Origin: Sipunculus nudus | Lineage: Eukaryota > Annelida > Sipuncula > Golfingiida > Sipunculidae | Assembly: GCA_026874595.1 (NCBI GenBank) | Contig: CM049307.1 | Span: 56,505,870 to 56,569,869 of the forward strand | DNA length: 64,000 nucleotides | Direction: 5' to 3' | Shown here: one piece after another, positions 1-11,760 of the stretch | How positions within the stretch are numbered: position 1 is the first letter of the stretch | Layout of the letters: every line of letters begins with the position of its first letter | Notes under the pieces: model-generated | Seen by the model: the letters and a program-made list of their open reading frames with translations, nothing else | Told to the model about the DNA's origin: nothing | Database searches by the model: none | Made by a program: the position numbers and the translations under genes

Positions 1-681
1 TTTTTGTAGCATGCTGTATCCATTTCTCATTCAGACTCCAGTGGACTTCTACAGTCTTCGAGGGTGTTTTTGAATTCACGGTGGGATTTTCTACACAGGT
101 TTTATCTTTGACATTTATGTTGCTGACGGTAAAAAAACAAAATAAAAAAAGGTTATAAAAATGGGCACACCAATAAACAAAACCATAATAACGATGATTG
201 TCGTAGAATCCAAGAACACAAAAGAAATAAGTTTTGTATCGGACGATAAGGGGATGGACGTAGATAAAAGGAAGAACAAGGAACAAAGGGATACCTTCGC
301 TACATTTAAAGCACTGCAAATATCTGACATTTTAGTATGGTTTTTCGGTGGTAAGTTTGCAACTATTCAGTTTCTCCCGGCTTAACCTCGGGAGATTGGA
401 ATGTCTGACGTTGGTCCCACAAGTCTTCCAGGGAATTTACAGTGGGTAATGGGTTAATAACAGCAGACCTCTTTTTTCTTACCGTATTTGGAGACGCTAA
501 ATGGATGAGGAAAGAAATACTCAAAAAACTATCGTGGAACATTTGGGAGTTGTAGTAATTATATTAACTCTACAAGGCAGTTTCTGGTTTTCATACGTCT
601 TTGCTGCCCTCTTTGGTTTAATGAATGAAACAATGAACGTATTCCTTGGAATAGCGAGATTGTCGGTTCCTCCAATATGCA
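1..681 (+). pseudogene. Decayed SLC16-like transporter long exon (copy A), left-truncated by the window
   Basis: This stretch aligns along its whole length with the long fourth exon of gene B (6439-7332). It shares the TM5 region (CTGTATCCATTTCTCATTCAG), the cytosolic loop, the QFLPA motif region and the exon end near 681 (CCAATATGCA followed by GTGCAT). It cannot be translated. There is an in-frame TGA where gene B reads R-G-C-L-L-I-H, a TAA directly after the Pro-Ala of the QFLPAY motif, an insertion after 'acagtgggt', and a deletion of about 72 nt that removes the segment matching the GSLIVESAG part of gene B. Earlier exons would lie left of the window. No last exon was found before gene B. 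It is a dead paralogue, closer to gene B than to C, D or E. Confidence 0.85.
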
Positions 682-1075
682 GTGCATTGTCATTTCTGAA
701 TTTTACTTTTTAGATGGACGTAAAGTTATCGTCAGTATTAACTTAAAGCTTTTTTGACTGAAAATGAAATTGGTATAATCACAAAGGAGTTTTTAAAGAT
801 TTGCCCCGTTCTTTCAAGAGAACCTCTTAATAATAATAATAATGATAATAATCGGATGGCCCATTCATAATTAACATGTAGTAATTTCTCTGACTTTAAA
901 GTAAGCTATGGAAGCTATAATCACAGAGTGAATAAATCCTTAAGGTATTAGAACTGCTTCAAGAGTCGGTCAAATAAGTTTTAAGATTTTCACTTTAATA
1001 AAACATAAACTGTTGCTTTGGGACAAGTGAACAGACTAAAAATATGTTTGAATCTTTAAAGATATGAATCGTACT
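682..1075. other. Intergenic, nothing recognised
   Basis: AT-rich sequence between the relic exon and the SINE. It contains only a short (AAT)n-like run near 830-850. No exon or splice-flanked reading frame stands out. Confidence 0.5.
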
Positions 1076-1420
1076 GACCCTGTGGCTCAGGGGAAGAGCA
1101 CGGGACTCAAAGCCGGCAGATCGTGAGTTCGAATTCCTGTCGGGGCGGTGAGATTTTTAAAGGTCGGCCCCTACCCGGAGTGAGCGTTCTGCAGGATAAA
1201 TGGGAAGACCGTGCCCAACAGTCGTGTTTCACTCACAAACGAGTGCGTCATTCGGGGGTTTCTTGGTGGTATGAATCAGCAATGAGAACGATTACGCACC
1301 AAGGGCCAGCAGACGCCGTAATCGCCGAGCCCGGTTAAGGCCAGGATATAAAGAGAAGAAGCGTGTGATACTGCCCTGCCCTGTAGTCCGAAACCGGAAT
1401 GGAATTCGTGATCTGCAGAT
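1076..1420 (+). repeat. tRNA-derived SINE, copy 1
   Basis: The head looks like a tRNA, with an A-box-like TGGCTCAGGGGAAGAGCA and a B-box-like GTTCGAATTCC. It is followed by the junction GGCGGTGAGATTTTT and a tRNA-unrelated body ending near CTGCAGAT. The same order of motifs (GGCGGTGAGATTTTT, GCTCTGCAGG, CCAGGATATAAA, TCCGAAAC, CTGCAGATGT) recurs in reverse at 36231-36488, so this is a dispersed family of about 260-350 bp. The tRNA half is too degenerate to fold as a functional tRNA. Confidence 0.75.
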
Positions 1421-2463
1421 GTTTATATATTCGTAATGAAGTTAGCATTAAAGAAATTGGAGGCGGTTACGAACTATTATATATTCTATATTGAAAATGA
1501 TATATGTAAACCATTTGTGGTTAAAACATTGTATATTCAGCAATAGAGTTGTATAAACATTATGCTGAATATACACACATGTTTTACACAAATAGTTTAC
1601 TTATTTCGTTTTCAATATAAACATACATTTAAGTTGTATAAACATATATTTAAAAGGGGAAATGTTAATTATCCAATAAGCCTTTTCCAGGTAAAAAATA
1701 GGAAGAACCTCCGTGTATGTACATTTTAAACCTATACCTAATAAAATCTTTAACTTGAAATTTAACATCCCAAATACAATAGTTTGGGTTTGTTTTTCAA
1801 TACTTTTTTGAAACATTGTCTGCAGTGACATTTCAGCGAAAGAAAAACATATACCTGTTTCCAGACGCCACAAACCCTCGGATGAAGATGTGGTTATTAA
1901 GAATTAAACTAGGAGCACAAGTATAAGCAAGGTACATGTCTAGACAGGTGAACAAGATAAAAGGTGGGATTAGCCTGGGCAAAATGTCATTTTAACTATT
2001 CTTGATCACTGTCGTGAATCTATTTGCATGTCAGACCACACTTTCTGCAATCATTCTCAACTAATCTGCAAGTAGAGGAACGTACGTGTCATTTAATTCT
2101 TTTTAAAACTATGAATTGACAACGAAAGTCTCCTGGTTGATAAAAATAATGAATATGATTATGGTCCTTTTTTTGTGATGACAGTTAATATGAATATAAT
2201 GATGTGTGTTACCCGATAACGAAGCCCCTTACGGGAACCATAGGAAAAAGGCTGCCCTTACTAAGTGACGTACCGAGTAGGTTTAACGTGGTAAAGTAGA
2301 GATGGTGTGGTTCGTGATGGCGCAGTCATCGTATCAAATTACAGAATTCGAAACCACCAAGCAGATAGGATTCCAAGCCTGTTACGCCTTACACGAAATA
2401 CAGTGGTTGCGCACAAAAATAAACACTCTAGTTAGAAAAAAGTCCAGTTAAACAGCCTCTAGA
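1421..2463. other. Intergenic, nothing recognised
   Basis: AT-rich, with no supported exon. There are two near-complementary stretches around 1470-1620 (gtatattcag and ctgaatatac), which could be a weak foldback, and no reading frame with splice context. Confidence 0.45.
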
Positions 2464-2743
2464 CGTCCTGGACTGTCAATACTGGTCCCTGAATGGTGGC
2501 ACTGGACCCCGGCTTGCGGCAATGAATGCTAACAGGCGATATTGGACCCCGATAGACGGTACCGGACCGGGACTGGCGGCAATGAATCCCGACTGTCGGC
2601 ACTGAACCCCGACTGGCGGCACCCTACCTAAACTTTTGGAACTGGACCACTACCGGCAGCATTTAACACCGACTGGCTGTACTTGACCCTTGTTGGCGGT
2701 TCTTGACACCAACTGGCGATACTGGTCCTCAACTGGGGCTGGC
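2464..2743. repeat. 20-bp minisatellite, 14 diverged units
   Basis: Fourteen consecutive 20-bp units start at 2464, 2484, 2504 and so on to 2724. The consensus is approximately GGACCCCGACTGGCGGCACT. The period is exact over 280 bp with no indels, although units differ at many positions. It is GC-rich against an AT-rich background and lies about 0.4 kb upstream of the first exon of gene B. Confidence 0.85.
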
Positions 2744-2981
2744 TGGCTCCTCAACCCCGAAGAACAAATAACCAGTCTGTCTATTCGATCAACCCGTATC
2801 AAAACGCTTCTACATTGGAGATTTTCCTATATTATTAAGTCTCATACAATACATTGGACATATTTATTCTACTATGGCTCATCTATATTCATTAGTGCGC
2901 TGAATACTAAATAGGATGAGAACAATAGTCTAACGTTTAACGGAGCAGGAATCATTTTCACAGTATGCACCTAGATTGAAA

Positions 2982-2988
2982 TATAAAA
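2982..2988 (+). promoter_or_regulatory. Candidate TATA box for gene B
   Basis: TATAAAA lies about 175 nt upstream of the proposed ATG at 3158. Genes C and E also have TATA-like boxes 100-130 nt upstream of their first exon. In an AT-rich genome this alone is weak evidence. Confidence 0.25.
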
Positions 2989-3157
2989 CTAGGTAAGTAC
3001 AACTTAAATTGGTGCAAAGGTTGCACAAATTTGAATTGGATTAATATTCTAAGCACAGCCCAACTTTACACCCCTTCCATTTAAGATATCGGCTTCTAAC
3101 AGATGATTCCCCCGACAATCAGCAAAAGGGGTAATTCGTTTACATCGAAAATATAAA

Positions 3158-3511
3158 ATGGAAACAATTGAAGATTGGATTTGTGTGTTTGGTAACGTTA
3201 TTACAGTCTCATATGAACATGTGTGAATATCTTAATTAATAATAACAATCATACGTCCATTGCTATATTCGGTAAGCAGGCAACTTTATTCCAATCGTCA
3301 TACCTATCCGTATGTTAAAATCGGTGTGTTAGTATGTGTTTGTTTCTCGCTCGCTTTCCCCGAGATTTCCGAGGTTACGGTTTTCAAACTTGTTATTTTA
3401 TCAGGCATGGGCCTTGATAGAACAATGTTTTACATGGAAATGTGGCCACCTTGGGACGTTGCAGCCGAAGGATCCTATTTGCCGGGTATCTCAGCTACAA
3501 TAGACCAGACA

Positions 3512-3573
<62 letters not shown>

Positions 3574-4119
3574 ACAATAATAATAAGTGGAATAACCGGG
3601 TTAGTCTGTAGTAGATGTGTAGGTAAAGAGAAAGAGTGACGCCTTTTAGATAGAGTAGCTTATTCAACACGAGCTTTCGAAGCGTACAAGCTTCTTTGTC
3701 AGGTGCTAAGTGAGAATGGATAGAGAGGTGTTTATATATGGTCGAATGACAATGTATCGAGTCCATAATTGCAAGGAACAGAATATTAACAGTTTGATGG
3801 GATATTAAGTTATATTGTAACCAACAGCAGTGCACATCGCTTCACTCAAAATTCCGCAAAACTGCATGAATGCCGACCGCATCCACATTATGACGTCACG
3901 TCGGCGGTCGCTCGGTACAAAGTGCGGCCCTCCGTGGTACACCCCGCCGTTTCCAATCGCAGCCCCTATCCAAGTCGTCTGTCGAAAGTCACAGTTGATC
4001 CGATTAAACGGTTGAGGGTGTGCCACGAGCCTGATACCAAGCCCTACTCCCTCTGTAAGGGAGCGGAGGCAAATTTCACAATGCTCTTTCCGGTTTGGGA
4101 GTTTCCCTTAACCGCCTCA

Positions 4120-4197
<78 letters not shown>

Positions 4198-7100
4198 ATT
4201 GCTTGTCTGGGTATATTGAAATAGTTTACTGATTGTGTGTGTGAATGGAAGGACAATGCTCAAAATCAACACCAAGAAACACAAGTTGATGGTAGCGAAT
4301 GATCACAACAGCTAGAAATTTAACCCTAGTTTCATAGTAATGTGCAAATTAAGATCATGACTCAAGCGCATCGCTGTGAAATAGCATAAAGGCAAACTAC
4401 ACTATGAATACTCTTGATAATTGTGTCTGATTTTGTTTCAGCCACCTCATTCTGTATGTTTGGATTTGGTGGCTACAACCGTATCCATGGTATATTTTAT
4501 TTGGAGTATCTTGGGGTATTTAACAGGGGACCCTTCCTAACAAGCTGGACAGAAGCGGCCGCGTCATTGACAACCATGGTTTGTGGTAGGTACCTGCGTT
4601 ATACCCACGTAGATTAAGACAGGTAAGCATACATGTAGAATATGGGATAAAGGCATCCGTTGAAATCAGGGGAGCGGTTTGTATGTGGCGATACTAAGAC
4701 AATTTCATGCGATGCAATGTGGTGCATTGGGCGCAAATAGGACAAGATCATTGGTCGAGCGTGCGCCACTAGGACAAAATATTTTGAGGCAGTGGAGAAT
4801 ACTTGCACAAAATCCTTCGATAGAATGTCTGAGGAATTCATGATTCTTCTCCTGCGTTACTCACCGTTCTGTAATGCTCCGCGTTCGGCACGAAAAAATA
4901 TTTTACCAAGATAAATAATAGTTTAGAGCTCGGGCTTTAATAAAATAAGGTTATCTTCTACGATATGCAAATCTGTCGTGTTGTTGAAACCTAGTACTTC
5001 TTATATAAAATCATCATCTATCGCTCGACTTGATGTTGATAGTTTAGCGTTTAGTCTCTATTGGGGATCAATTCCTACTCACAACTTTTTGAATTGGAGC
5101 ATCGATGGTTACAATATTAACAACATTTTGGAAAATGTGGAGATGTGATTAGTGATAGAAATACGGCTAATATTCATAAAATCATTATGACAAATTGAGA
5201 ACACATGTTCAATAAAGCATCAGTGTAATAATTTAGATCAATATGAATGGATTCAGACGTGTTAAGGGAACTGACATATGAATGCAAGCAGAGATCATTG
5301 ATCTCCACATTTGATTAAGTATGTTTTACCAATAGTTACCAACTCTCACAATTGGTTGATAAAAAAATACCGTTACGCTATTTAAATGGTAATAAATAGG
5401 GGATGGATTGAATGAAAATTATGCCCATTAAGATATATGATGAGGATCGTTTAAGAACACAGCTTAACTAAGGTGTAAACTAAGTAATAAAATTGATACC
5501 TTTGAGTGAGCTTCCACGGAACCATGCCCGTCTCACAATTTACTGACCAACTTTAACCAAAATAAAAGGTTTGTAAAAGGTTTTAAACAAATTAAATCCA
5601 GCTCAGCCACCAAGTTAAGTTACAATCAAGTGCGGTTGGGTTACACCCTTAAGCAGATATTCATGCCCATTTTTAGGAAAGTATTGTCATATATCGATTT
5701 TTCTTAATCAGAAATATTTTTTAATGTTTATTATGATCAAGTCTCCCGAGTGCCAACTGGGTATTTGGATGTGATAACAGTATTTCCTTGAGCTCATTTC
5801 GCAGACCCATCGCTTGTTTTACCATGTTTTTTGTTTCTCCTTCCACAGCGCCTGTAGCTGGATACATGTCAAATCGGGTTTCTTCCAAAACCCTCATGCT
5901 GATTGGAGGACTGTTGTTTTCGACATTCTTCTTGGCTTTATCTTTTGCTCCATCGATGGAGATGGTTTTGGTTTGGTTTGCTCTTTTAGGAGGTAATCAC
6001 AACGGTGTTTGTACACAAAATTAAAAATGATGCATATATGTATATGTGAATGTTAATTACAGTTGTAAATGAGTACCGTAATTCGGTTTAAGTATCATTA
6101 ACACAATACATGTGCTTTCATACACTTACATGTTGTGAGAAGAAGAGTCCAGAGGAATCTTATCAATTATGTCAAATGTACACAAAGTGTGCCTATATTA
6201 CCATAGATGATTAAGGTTGAATGGACCTTAATGTAAATATCATTTACAATATCAATGATATTAATATATTTAAATCATGTATTTTAAAAGAGACTGTGGT
6301 GGGGTAATGGGATATTTTGAAAACAGGTAAATTTTTCTTTCAGTACGTAGAGTATATGATAGCCATATATCTCACTTTGTTCTGCTTGAAATACTGTGCA
6401 TATTCATGTTTCATTTAAATTTTATTCGTTCTTCTAAGGCCCATCAAGAGCAATTGGAGTAGTGACGGCCACAGTTTATATTAATCGAAGATTTTCAAAG
6501 AAAAGACAGAGAGCCAATGGTACTTTATTCCTAACAGCAAGTTTCTGCAGCATATTGTATCCATTTCTCATTCAGACTCTGCTGGACTTATACAGTCTCC
6601 GAGGGTGTTTATTAATTCACGCTGGTATTATGCTACACATTTGTTTATTTGCATTGATGTTGCGAGAGCGACCGGTAAGAACACAAAATGAAGCAAACAA
6701 AATGGGCACACCAGCAAACAAAAATATAAGAACGATGCCTTTCATAGAACTTAAGGATACGGACGAGAAAAGTTTAATTTCAGACGATAAGAAAATAGAT
6801 GGACCTTCCAAAGAAAACCTCCATAAGCATTATCCGAAAAAGAAAGAGGAAAAAAGTGATAGATTTGCTACAATCAAAGCATTGTGCAACTGGAAATATG
6901 TGACATTTTTGGTATGGTTTTGTGGCGGCAAGTTCGCACTGATTGCAACTCTTCAGTTTCTTCCGGCTTACGCTAGGGAGATTGGAATGTCTGACGTTGG
7001 TTCCACAAGTCTTCCTGCCATTTACAGTGGGTTTGAAACAGCAGGCCGCTTCTTTCTGACTGTTTTTGGTGACGCTAAATGGATGAGAAAAGAAACAGTC

Positions 7101-7701
7101 ATCACGCTGTCGTGGAGTGTCTTAGGGGTTGCCGGCATTATAGTACCTCTACTAGCCAGTCATTGGTTTTTATACTTCTTTGCTGCTCTCTCGGGTTTAT
7201 TGAATGATACAATGACCATATTCCTGGGATCTTTGATCGTCGAAAGTGCAGGGTTGAAAAATCTTGGACACGCAACAGGCATGACACCAGTGATGTTTGG
7301 AATTGCGAGATTGTCGGTTCCTCCGATATGTGGTGCGTTTAGTCGTTTTTGGCTATCACTCTTTATATACGTACAATGGATTTGAAAAAGGACTTACCAT
7401 TTTCGTCAGATTTAAACTTTTAAATTCCATGCTTAAACTTTAATCAAAATTTTTAATATTTTCTTCGCCGTTTTAAAAATTAAAAATGATAATTTAAACA
7501 TTATATTTCAGTACCACCTTAAAATTTCAATTATTTTTTACCTTGATAGTTTCATTTCTGTGCAATGTTTCAGGTTTTCTAAGAGAGAGAACAGGAACAT
7601 ACGGAAATGCAATGATTATCGGAGGGACATCTTGGTTTGCAGCAACAGCAGCATATGCTTTCCTCGGAAGAAGGCTACCCTGTGTTTACCGCAGTAAATG
7701 A
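3158..7701 (+). CDS. Monocarboxylate transporter-like MFS protein (gene B), 5 exons, 447 aa
   Basis: Exons: 3158-3191, 4442-4585, 5849-5992, 6439-7332 and 7574-7701 (TGA). All junctions are GT-AG and phase 1; the lengths 34+144+144+894+128 give an uninterrupted 447-aa frame. The protein begins METIEDWICVF. Exons 2-3 carry TM1-TM4, with G-Y-N-R-I-H-G-I-F-Y in TM1 as in SLC16 carriers. Exon 4 opens with the TM4-TM5 signature NRRFSKKRQRAN, equivalent to the YFxKRRxLAxG box of MCTs. It continues through TM5-TM6, a short charged loop of about 75 residues, TM7 (QFLPAYAREIGM), a TM8 with E-T-A-G-R, and TM9-TM11. Exon 5 ends in RRLPCVYRSK, without the Y-V-V-type tail of genes C and D. Expected role: proton-linked or facilitative organic-anion transport at the plasma membrane; substrate unknown. 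The canonical SLC16 DGGWGW motif is absent. An ATTAAA lies near 7750 and an AATAAA near 7985. It is the only intact member of the A/B/B' subgroup here. Confidence 0.85.
3513..3570. repeat. (TC)n(AT)n compound microsatellite in gene B intron 1
   Basis: A TC run passes directly into an AT run. It generates spurious short reading frames on both strands. Confidence 0.95.
3660..4122. repeat. GC-richer dispersed-repeat block in gene B intron 1
   Basis: The block begins with 'acgagctttcgaagcg', a phrase common near retroelement ends. From about 3830 it becomes CpG-rich, including a perfect TGACGTCA palindrome near 3891, and it ends in 'aaccgcctcacc', which resembles the reverse complement of the SINE junction GGCGGTGAG. 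It is clearly foreign in composition to the surrounding intron. Assignment to the SINE family is uncertain. Confidence 0.4.
4122..4193. repeat. (AT)n microsatellite in gene B intron 1
   Basis: About 36 uninterrupted AT units lying directly against the GC-rich repeat block. Confidence 0.95.
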
Positions 7702-7949
7702 TACCATTTTATATTAACTCTTATTGTGTAGCTCAGTAGCACAAAAGATATTAAAACTATTAACATATTTCCTATTAATTTACATCATCATCTATTAAGA
7801 TTTCATTATTATATTTTTTACATATATTAAAAAGACCCGGTATCATGGTAAACCTACTCTACATAACGCCGGTTAATCAATGATATATGTTCATCCTAGC
7901 TGAATGCTACCTAGTATTATTTATTTTGACTTGCATGCAGACTAGGTAC

Positions 7950-8590
7950 GGTTTGTAGCCATATAAGCAAAAAAGGAAATTTTGAAATAAAATACATAAA
8001 ATTAGAATTAATTAACATTCTAAGTATGGCCGTTTGCTCATAGTACAAAATAATTTGCAATTATTTTAAAGGAATATTGTTTTGTCTACTAACCTGGAAT
8101 AGAAGCATCCCTCTGACACATAGATAGATGCAAACTGGAAACATTTGAAGACTGGATTTGTGTTTGAGGTAAACAGGTTTCATGCATCTGAAACAAGTTC
8201 CTTGTGGTCTGTTTAAAAATACAAGAAAAAATATGTTCTATTTAATAATAAATGGATGGCACATGCATAGGCTTTTGCGTAACATTTACTTTTAAAATTA
8301 TGTCTGATTCCTCCGTGCATAATAAATATACTCAAAAAGATTCATCTGACTGCCAGATATGGACCATAAATATTTAACAGCATTATTAACGTGCAACGTA
8401 TTTAGATTCTTAATGGTGGTATGAAGGCAGGTGGTAAGGTATGGTCTTCAAACTTTTATTTGATCAGGCAGGGGCCTAAATTGAACAATGTTTTATATGA
8501 GACTGTGGCCACCTGGGGGGTGTTGTAGCTATTATTAAGTATTATATTTGTGCCGTATCTCCGCTACTATAGACAATATGACAACTTTTG
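7950..8590 (+). repeat. Segmental duplication of the gene B 5' region
   Basis: This interval matches 2960-3530 in order. Shared phrases include 'attctaag' before the first exon, the first exon itself (8136-8169), and a later block 'caggggcctaaattgaacaatgttttata' matching 3405-3435, followed by 'tgtggccacc' and 'ctatagacaatatga'. The copy lacks the TC/AT microsatellite. It shows that the 5' part of gene B, including intron 1, was copied as DNA and not through a spliced message. Confidence 0.7.
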
Positions 8591-9917
8591 GATCGATCCG
8601 TGGGCAAGCAGGCTTATTCTGTGGTCACTTACTCGAGGGCAAAATTTGTAAAATTATCCTGCCTAATTTTTTTAATCACGCTCATTATTTTATACGAGAG
8701 AGGTTTACTTTCTGTAAAGGGCAGCATTTGAAAGCCTTAAGTGAAACAATTTCAAGTCTCATCGAGTTTTTTGCGTCATCCACTAATCATCGAAAAATAG
8801 ACTAGAATGCTTTTCACGTCAGCTTGACCTTATCTTGGACCCAGTTTAGAATTTATAGACCATAGCTCTTTACAGACCGTTGTTTTTCATCTCTATCTTC
8901 TGTCATTACTATCTTTGCTAACTTCCCCAACTACGGCGCTCGAGCGCAATTTTTTCCATCTTTAAAAAAGGCCAAAATTCGTACAACTGGCTTGTTTGTG
9001 AGTAAGCTTGTCTCTCGAAATACCAGACTATTTTACTATGCCCAGACCACAATAAAACCCTATCGTTTTCTAATGGACTGTGAACAAAAGAAGGAAGATG
9101 ACTTTGGGATGCCTACGTCTTGTTTATCAAGTATCTTGTCTCCTCAGAATGTCACTTGATTCTATAACTAAAACCTATGGACTAAACTTGTCAAAAGAAG
9201 TTTATATAAGTGAACCAATGGTTGTTCATGCAGTTCCTTTTTTCTCTTCTCTTCATTTGTGATCTATAGGGACATAAGCCTGTGCGCGTCTGCACAAAAT
9301 GATATGATAATTAAAACATGCTAACAATGCGAAATTATATATGTTTGCGGAAAACGCAGTCAAATTAAGTAACGCCCTTGAAAAAAAGTAAGAGTTGACC
9401 CGTCTATAAGAATGAGTGTCCTTTACACCATACCAGTTTCATGAGATGTGACCCTCGCTGCTCTTCAGTCAGTAAAATATTTCAATATAACCAGACAATC
9501 ACCTTATTTGAAAAAAAAATATGTGAGACTTACCTGTAAACCTGAGACTTACGTGACCCTTTTGTACTCAGGTATATTTCAGTTGAATTTCCATCAATTT
9601 CAACTAACAGGTAAGTCTCATGCAATTGTTAAATTCTACCTCAACATTGCCTTTCCTACTACTGTGTTTTATTTATTAAAGGTCAGTGCAGTTTAACCAC
9701 AAATATTCCACTGTGATTCAATCCATTATTTATATATATATATCCGAATATTGTTTTAAATGATGTACCATCATGTGTGCTCGTAAGGGATCGAACTGGA
9801 ACAAATGAAAATGTGTTTCTAGCAGGAAGAGCATGGGTTACAATAACAGCAGGGTTTGCTTTTCTTTGGAAATGTTTGCCTTTTCTTACCCGCCGCATAG
9901 GATACAGATTCAGTTGA
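8136..9917 (+). pseudogene. Relic SLC16-like gene B': first and last exon only
   Basis: The first-exon relic (8136-8169) reads like gene B exon 1, but its ATG is CTG and a TGA precedes the donor (GTAAAC). The last-exon relic (9783-9917) still translates as R-D-R-T-G-T-N-E-N, then A-W-V-T-I-T-A-G-F-A-F-L-W, and ends at TGA; it aligns with gene B exon 5 (R-E-R-T-G-T-Y-G-N). Nothing matching the two 144-nt exons or the long exon was found between them, so the coding core is deleted or beyond recognition. This dead gene separates B from C. Confidence 0.7.
8600..9780. other. Interior of relic B', no exon recognised
   Basis: AT-rich sequence between the two relic exons. No match to the transporter exons was seen by eye, only short random frames. 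A repeated 'gagacttac(c/g)tg' phrase occurs near 9525-9555. Confidence 0.4.
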
Positions 9918-9963
9918 GTCTTGTTTTGATATATTTGGTTATACTATAGAATATATCAATATA

Positions 9964-10123
9964 CAGTGGAACCCCAAAATTGCGACCACCCCACAATTAC
10001 GACCGCTTTTCATGGTCCCGAATAGATGATCCAGGTAACTTAAAATTTCACAAATACGACCACCCCCAAATTGTGACCACTTTGGTCAGTCCCAGGGGTG
10101 GTCGTAATTGTAGGGTTCCACTG
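9964..10123. mobile_element. 160-bp MITE, TA target site, mariner/pogo-like ends
   Basis: The left end CAGTGGAACCCC and right end GGGTTCCACTG are inverted repeats, and TA flanks each side (9962-9963 and 10124-10125). The interior is built from inverted 'gcgaccacccc' and 'ggggtggtcg' segments, so the element can fold back nearly completely. The ends and TA duplication fit the Tc1/mariner/pogo superfamily. There is no coding capacity. Confidence 0.8.
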
Positions 10124-10139
10124 TAGTTATATCTACTAT

Positions 10140-11320
10140 GTTTTTGACCGGGTTCCGCCGTCTCCGTCGCCGCGTTTGTTTTCGGAGAACTCCCCTGAGA
10201 CCCTTGGACCGATCTTACTGAAACCCGGCATAGTTATTCGTTCACCTGTGTGACTGTGCCTAATAAAACAGGTGACGTCAATTGCAGTCCTTAATGTGCA
10301 GAATGAATCTGGGTGTCTTTTTAATAACAGCCCATATCTCAGGAGTTGTTTTGCATGACCATAGATCTTCGATCTCTCCATCGTGTAGCTCTAAGACCCA
10401 TGGACGAATCTTACCGAAACCCGGCATAGTTATTCGTACACCTGTAAGATTGTGCCTAATAAGACAGGTGGCGTCAACTGCAGTCCTTAATGTGCAGAAT
10501 GAATATGGGTGTCTTTTTTAATAACAGCCCATATCTCAGGAGTTAATTTTGCATGTCCACAGATCTTCGATCTCTCCATCGTGTAGCTTAAGACTGGTGG
10601 CGCCACCTGCAATAAGTTTTGTGTTGCGCAGATCCATTTGTTTACCATTTGTTTGTCTTAGTGATTGTTTCAACGTATTGGGCTGAATTTGTGCATGTCC
10701 ATATAGATCTTGGATACCTCCATCACGTATTAAAGACTGGTCGCGCCCTCTGCAATCGTTTTCGTGTCGCGTCCATCCATATATTTGTTTAGGTAAAAAA
10801 TGCTCATATCTCCGGAGTGGTTCAGTGTATTGGTCTGAAATTTTGCATGTAAATCCATCTTGAAGGATTTTCTCGTAAACCAGACAGGTGGCTCCACCTA
10901 CCTTTCCGTTTTCATAGAATAAATAATTGCTTTTTCGTCAGAAGTGATTTGCCCTATTGTCCTGAAATTGTGCATGTCCATAGATCTTGGATACTTTCAT
11001 CTTGTATTCAAGACTGGTGGCGCCAATCCATCTGTTGCTTTGGGTAGAAATCGCTCATATCTGAGGAGTGATTGAATGTATCAGCCAGAAGCTTTGGCAT
11101 GTTCATTCTTCTTGGATAGCTTTCTTGTAGACCTGACAAGTGGCGCCAACTACTGTTTTAAAAAAAAAATACATTTCTTCACTTTTTCTTAATAGTGGAT
11201 TGGTGTCTCGGCCTGAAAGCTTGCATGGTGTATCCATCTTTAGATCTGTTTTTGGAGAAAATTGCACAAAAATGAGGAGTTTCATTGGGATCAGTGGTAT
11301 CAGTGGTAACACAAATTTGG
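10140..11320. repeat. Diverged tandem array, periods of about 196 and 126 bp
   Basis: Two copies of a ~196-bp unit (compare 'cccggcatagttattcg' near 10225 and 10421) are followed by shorter diverged units. The phrase 'gcatg(t/a)cca...gatctt' recurs near 10355, 10555, 10693, 10845, 10972, 11097 and 11223, giving late spacings of about 126 bp. Each unit also carries 'catatctc(a/c)ggagt' and '(g)tggcgcca'. Long reading frames here are products of the repeat. Confidence 0.7.
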
Positions 11321-11619
11321 AGTCATGTCAGGAACATTCCATGCCTTACTTTACCAATGCCTATGATATGGCGGAAACTCGTAGACCCTTGTCGACTACC
11401 CGTTTGTTTTTTAATTTATCAAAATAACCCTGTCTGCCAAAGTGTATCATCTCAAGTTATTTTCAGAAATTTATTTCCACTAAATTGCTTCAGATAACAA
11501 AAGAAACATCACTAAGACTAGGTGTCTCTGAAGCCTTCACTTAAGAATGGAAAGACTGTCATTAGTTGAAGCCCTGCCTCTTTGGCTTTGAATTTAACTT
11601 ACTTAATAGGTAGGCCCAC

Positions 11620-11760
11620 AATCTGAAAAAAGGTTCTTCGCAATGGACTGAGTTAGAAACCTTTAAGGGTTCTAACTGGAACCTTGCGAATGGAACTTTT
11701 TTGGAACCTCCCGAGGGTTCTTTTAATGAACATTACAGGTTTCATTCAGAACCTCTTATT
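11620..11760. repeat. Palindrome-rich AGGTTC/GAACCT repeat
   Basis: Several small palindromes are clustered here: AACCTTTAAGGGTT, AACCTCCCGAGGGTT, and inverted 'aggttcttcgcaatgg' and 'ccttgcgaatggaac'. This resembles a foldback MITE of the AGGTTC type. A short related phrase occurs near 19520. Confidence 0.45.
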
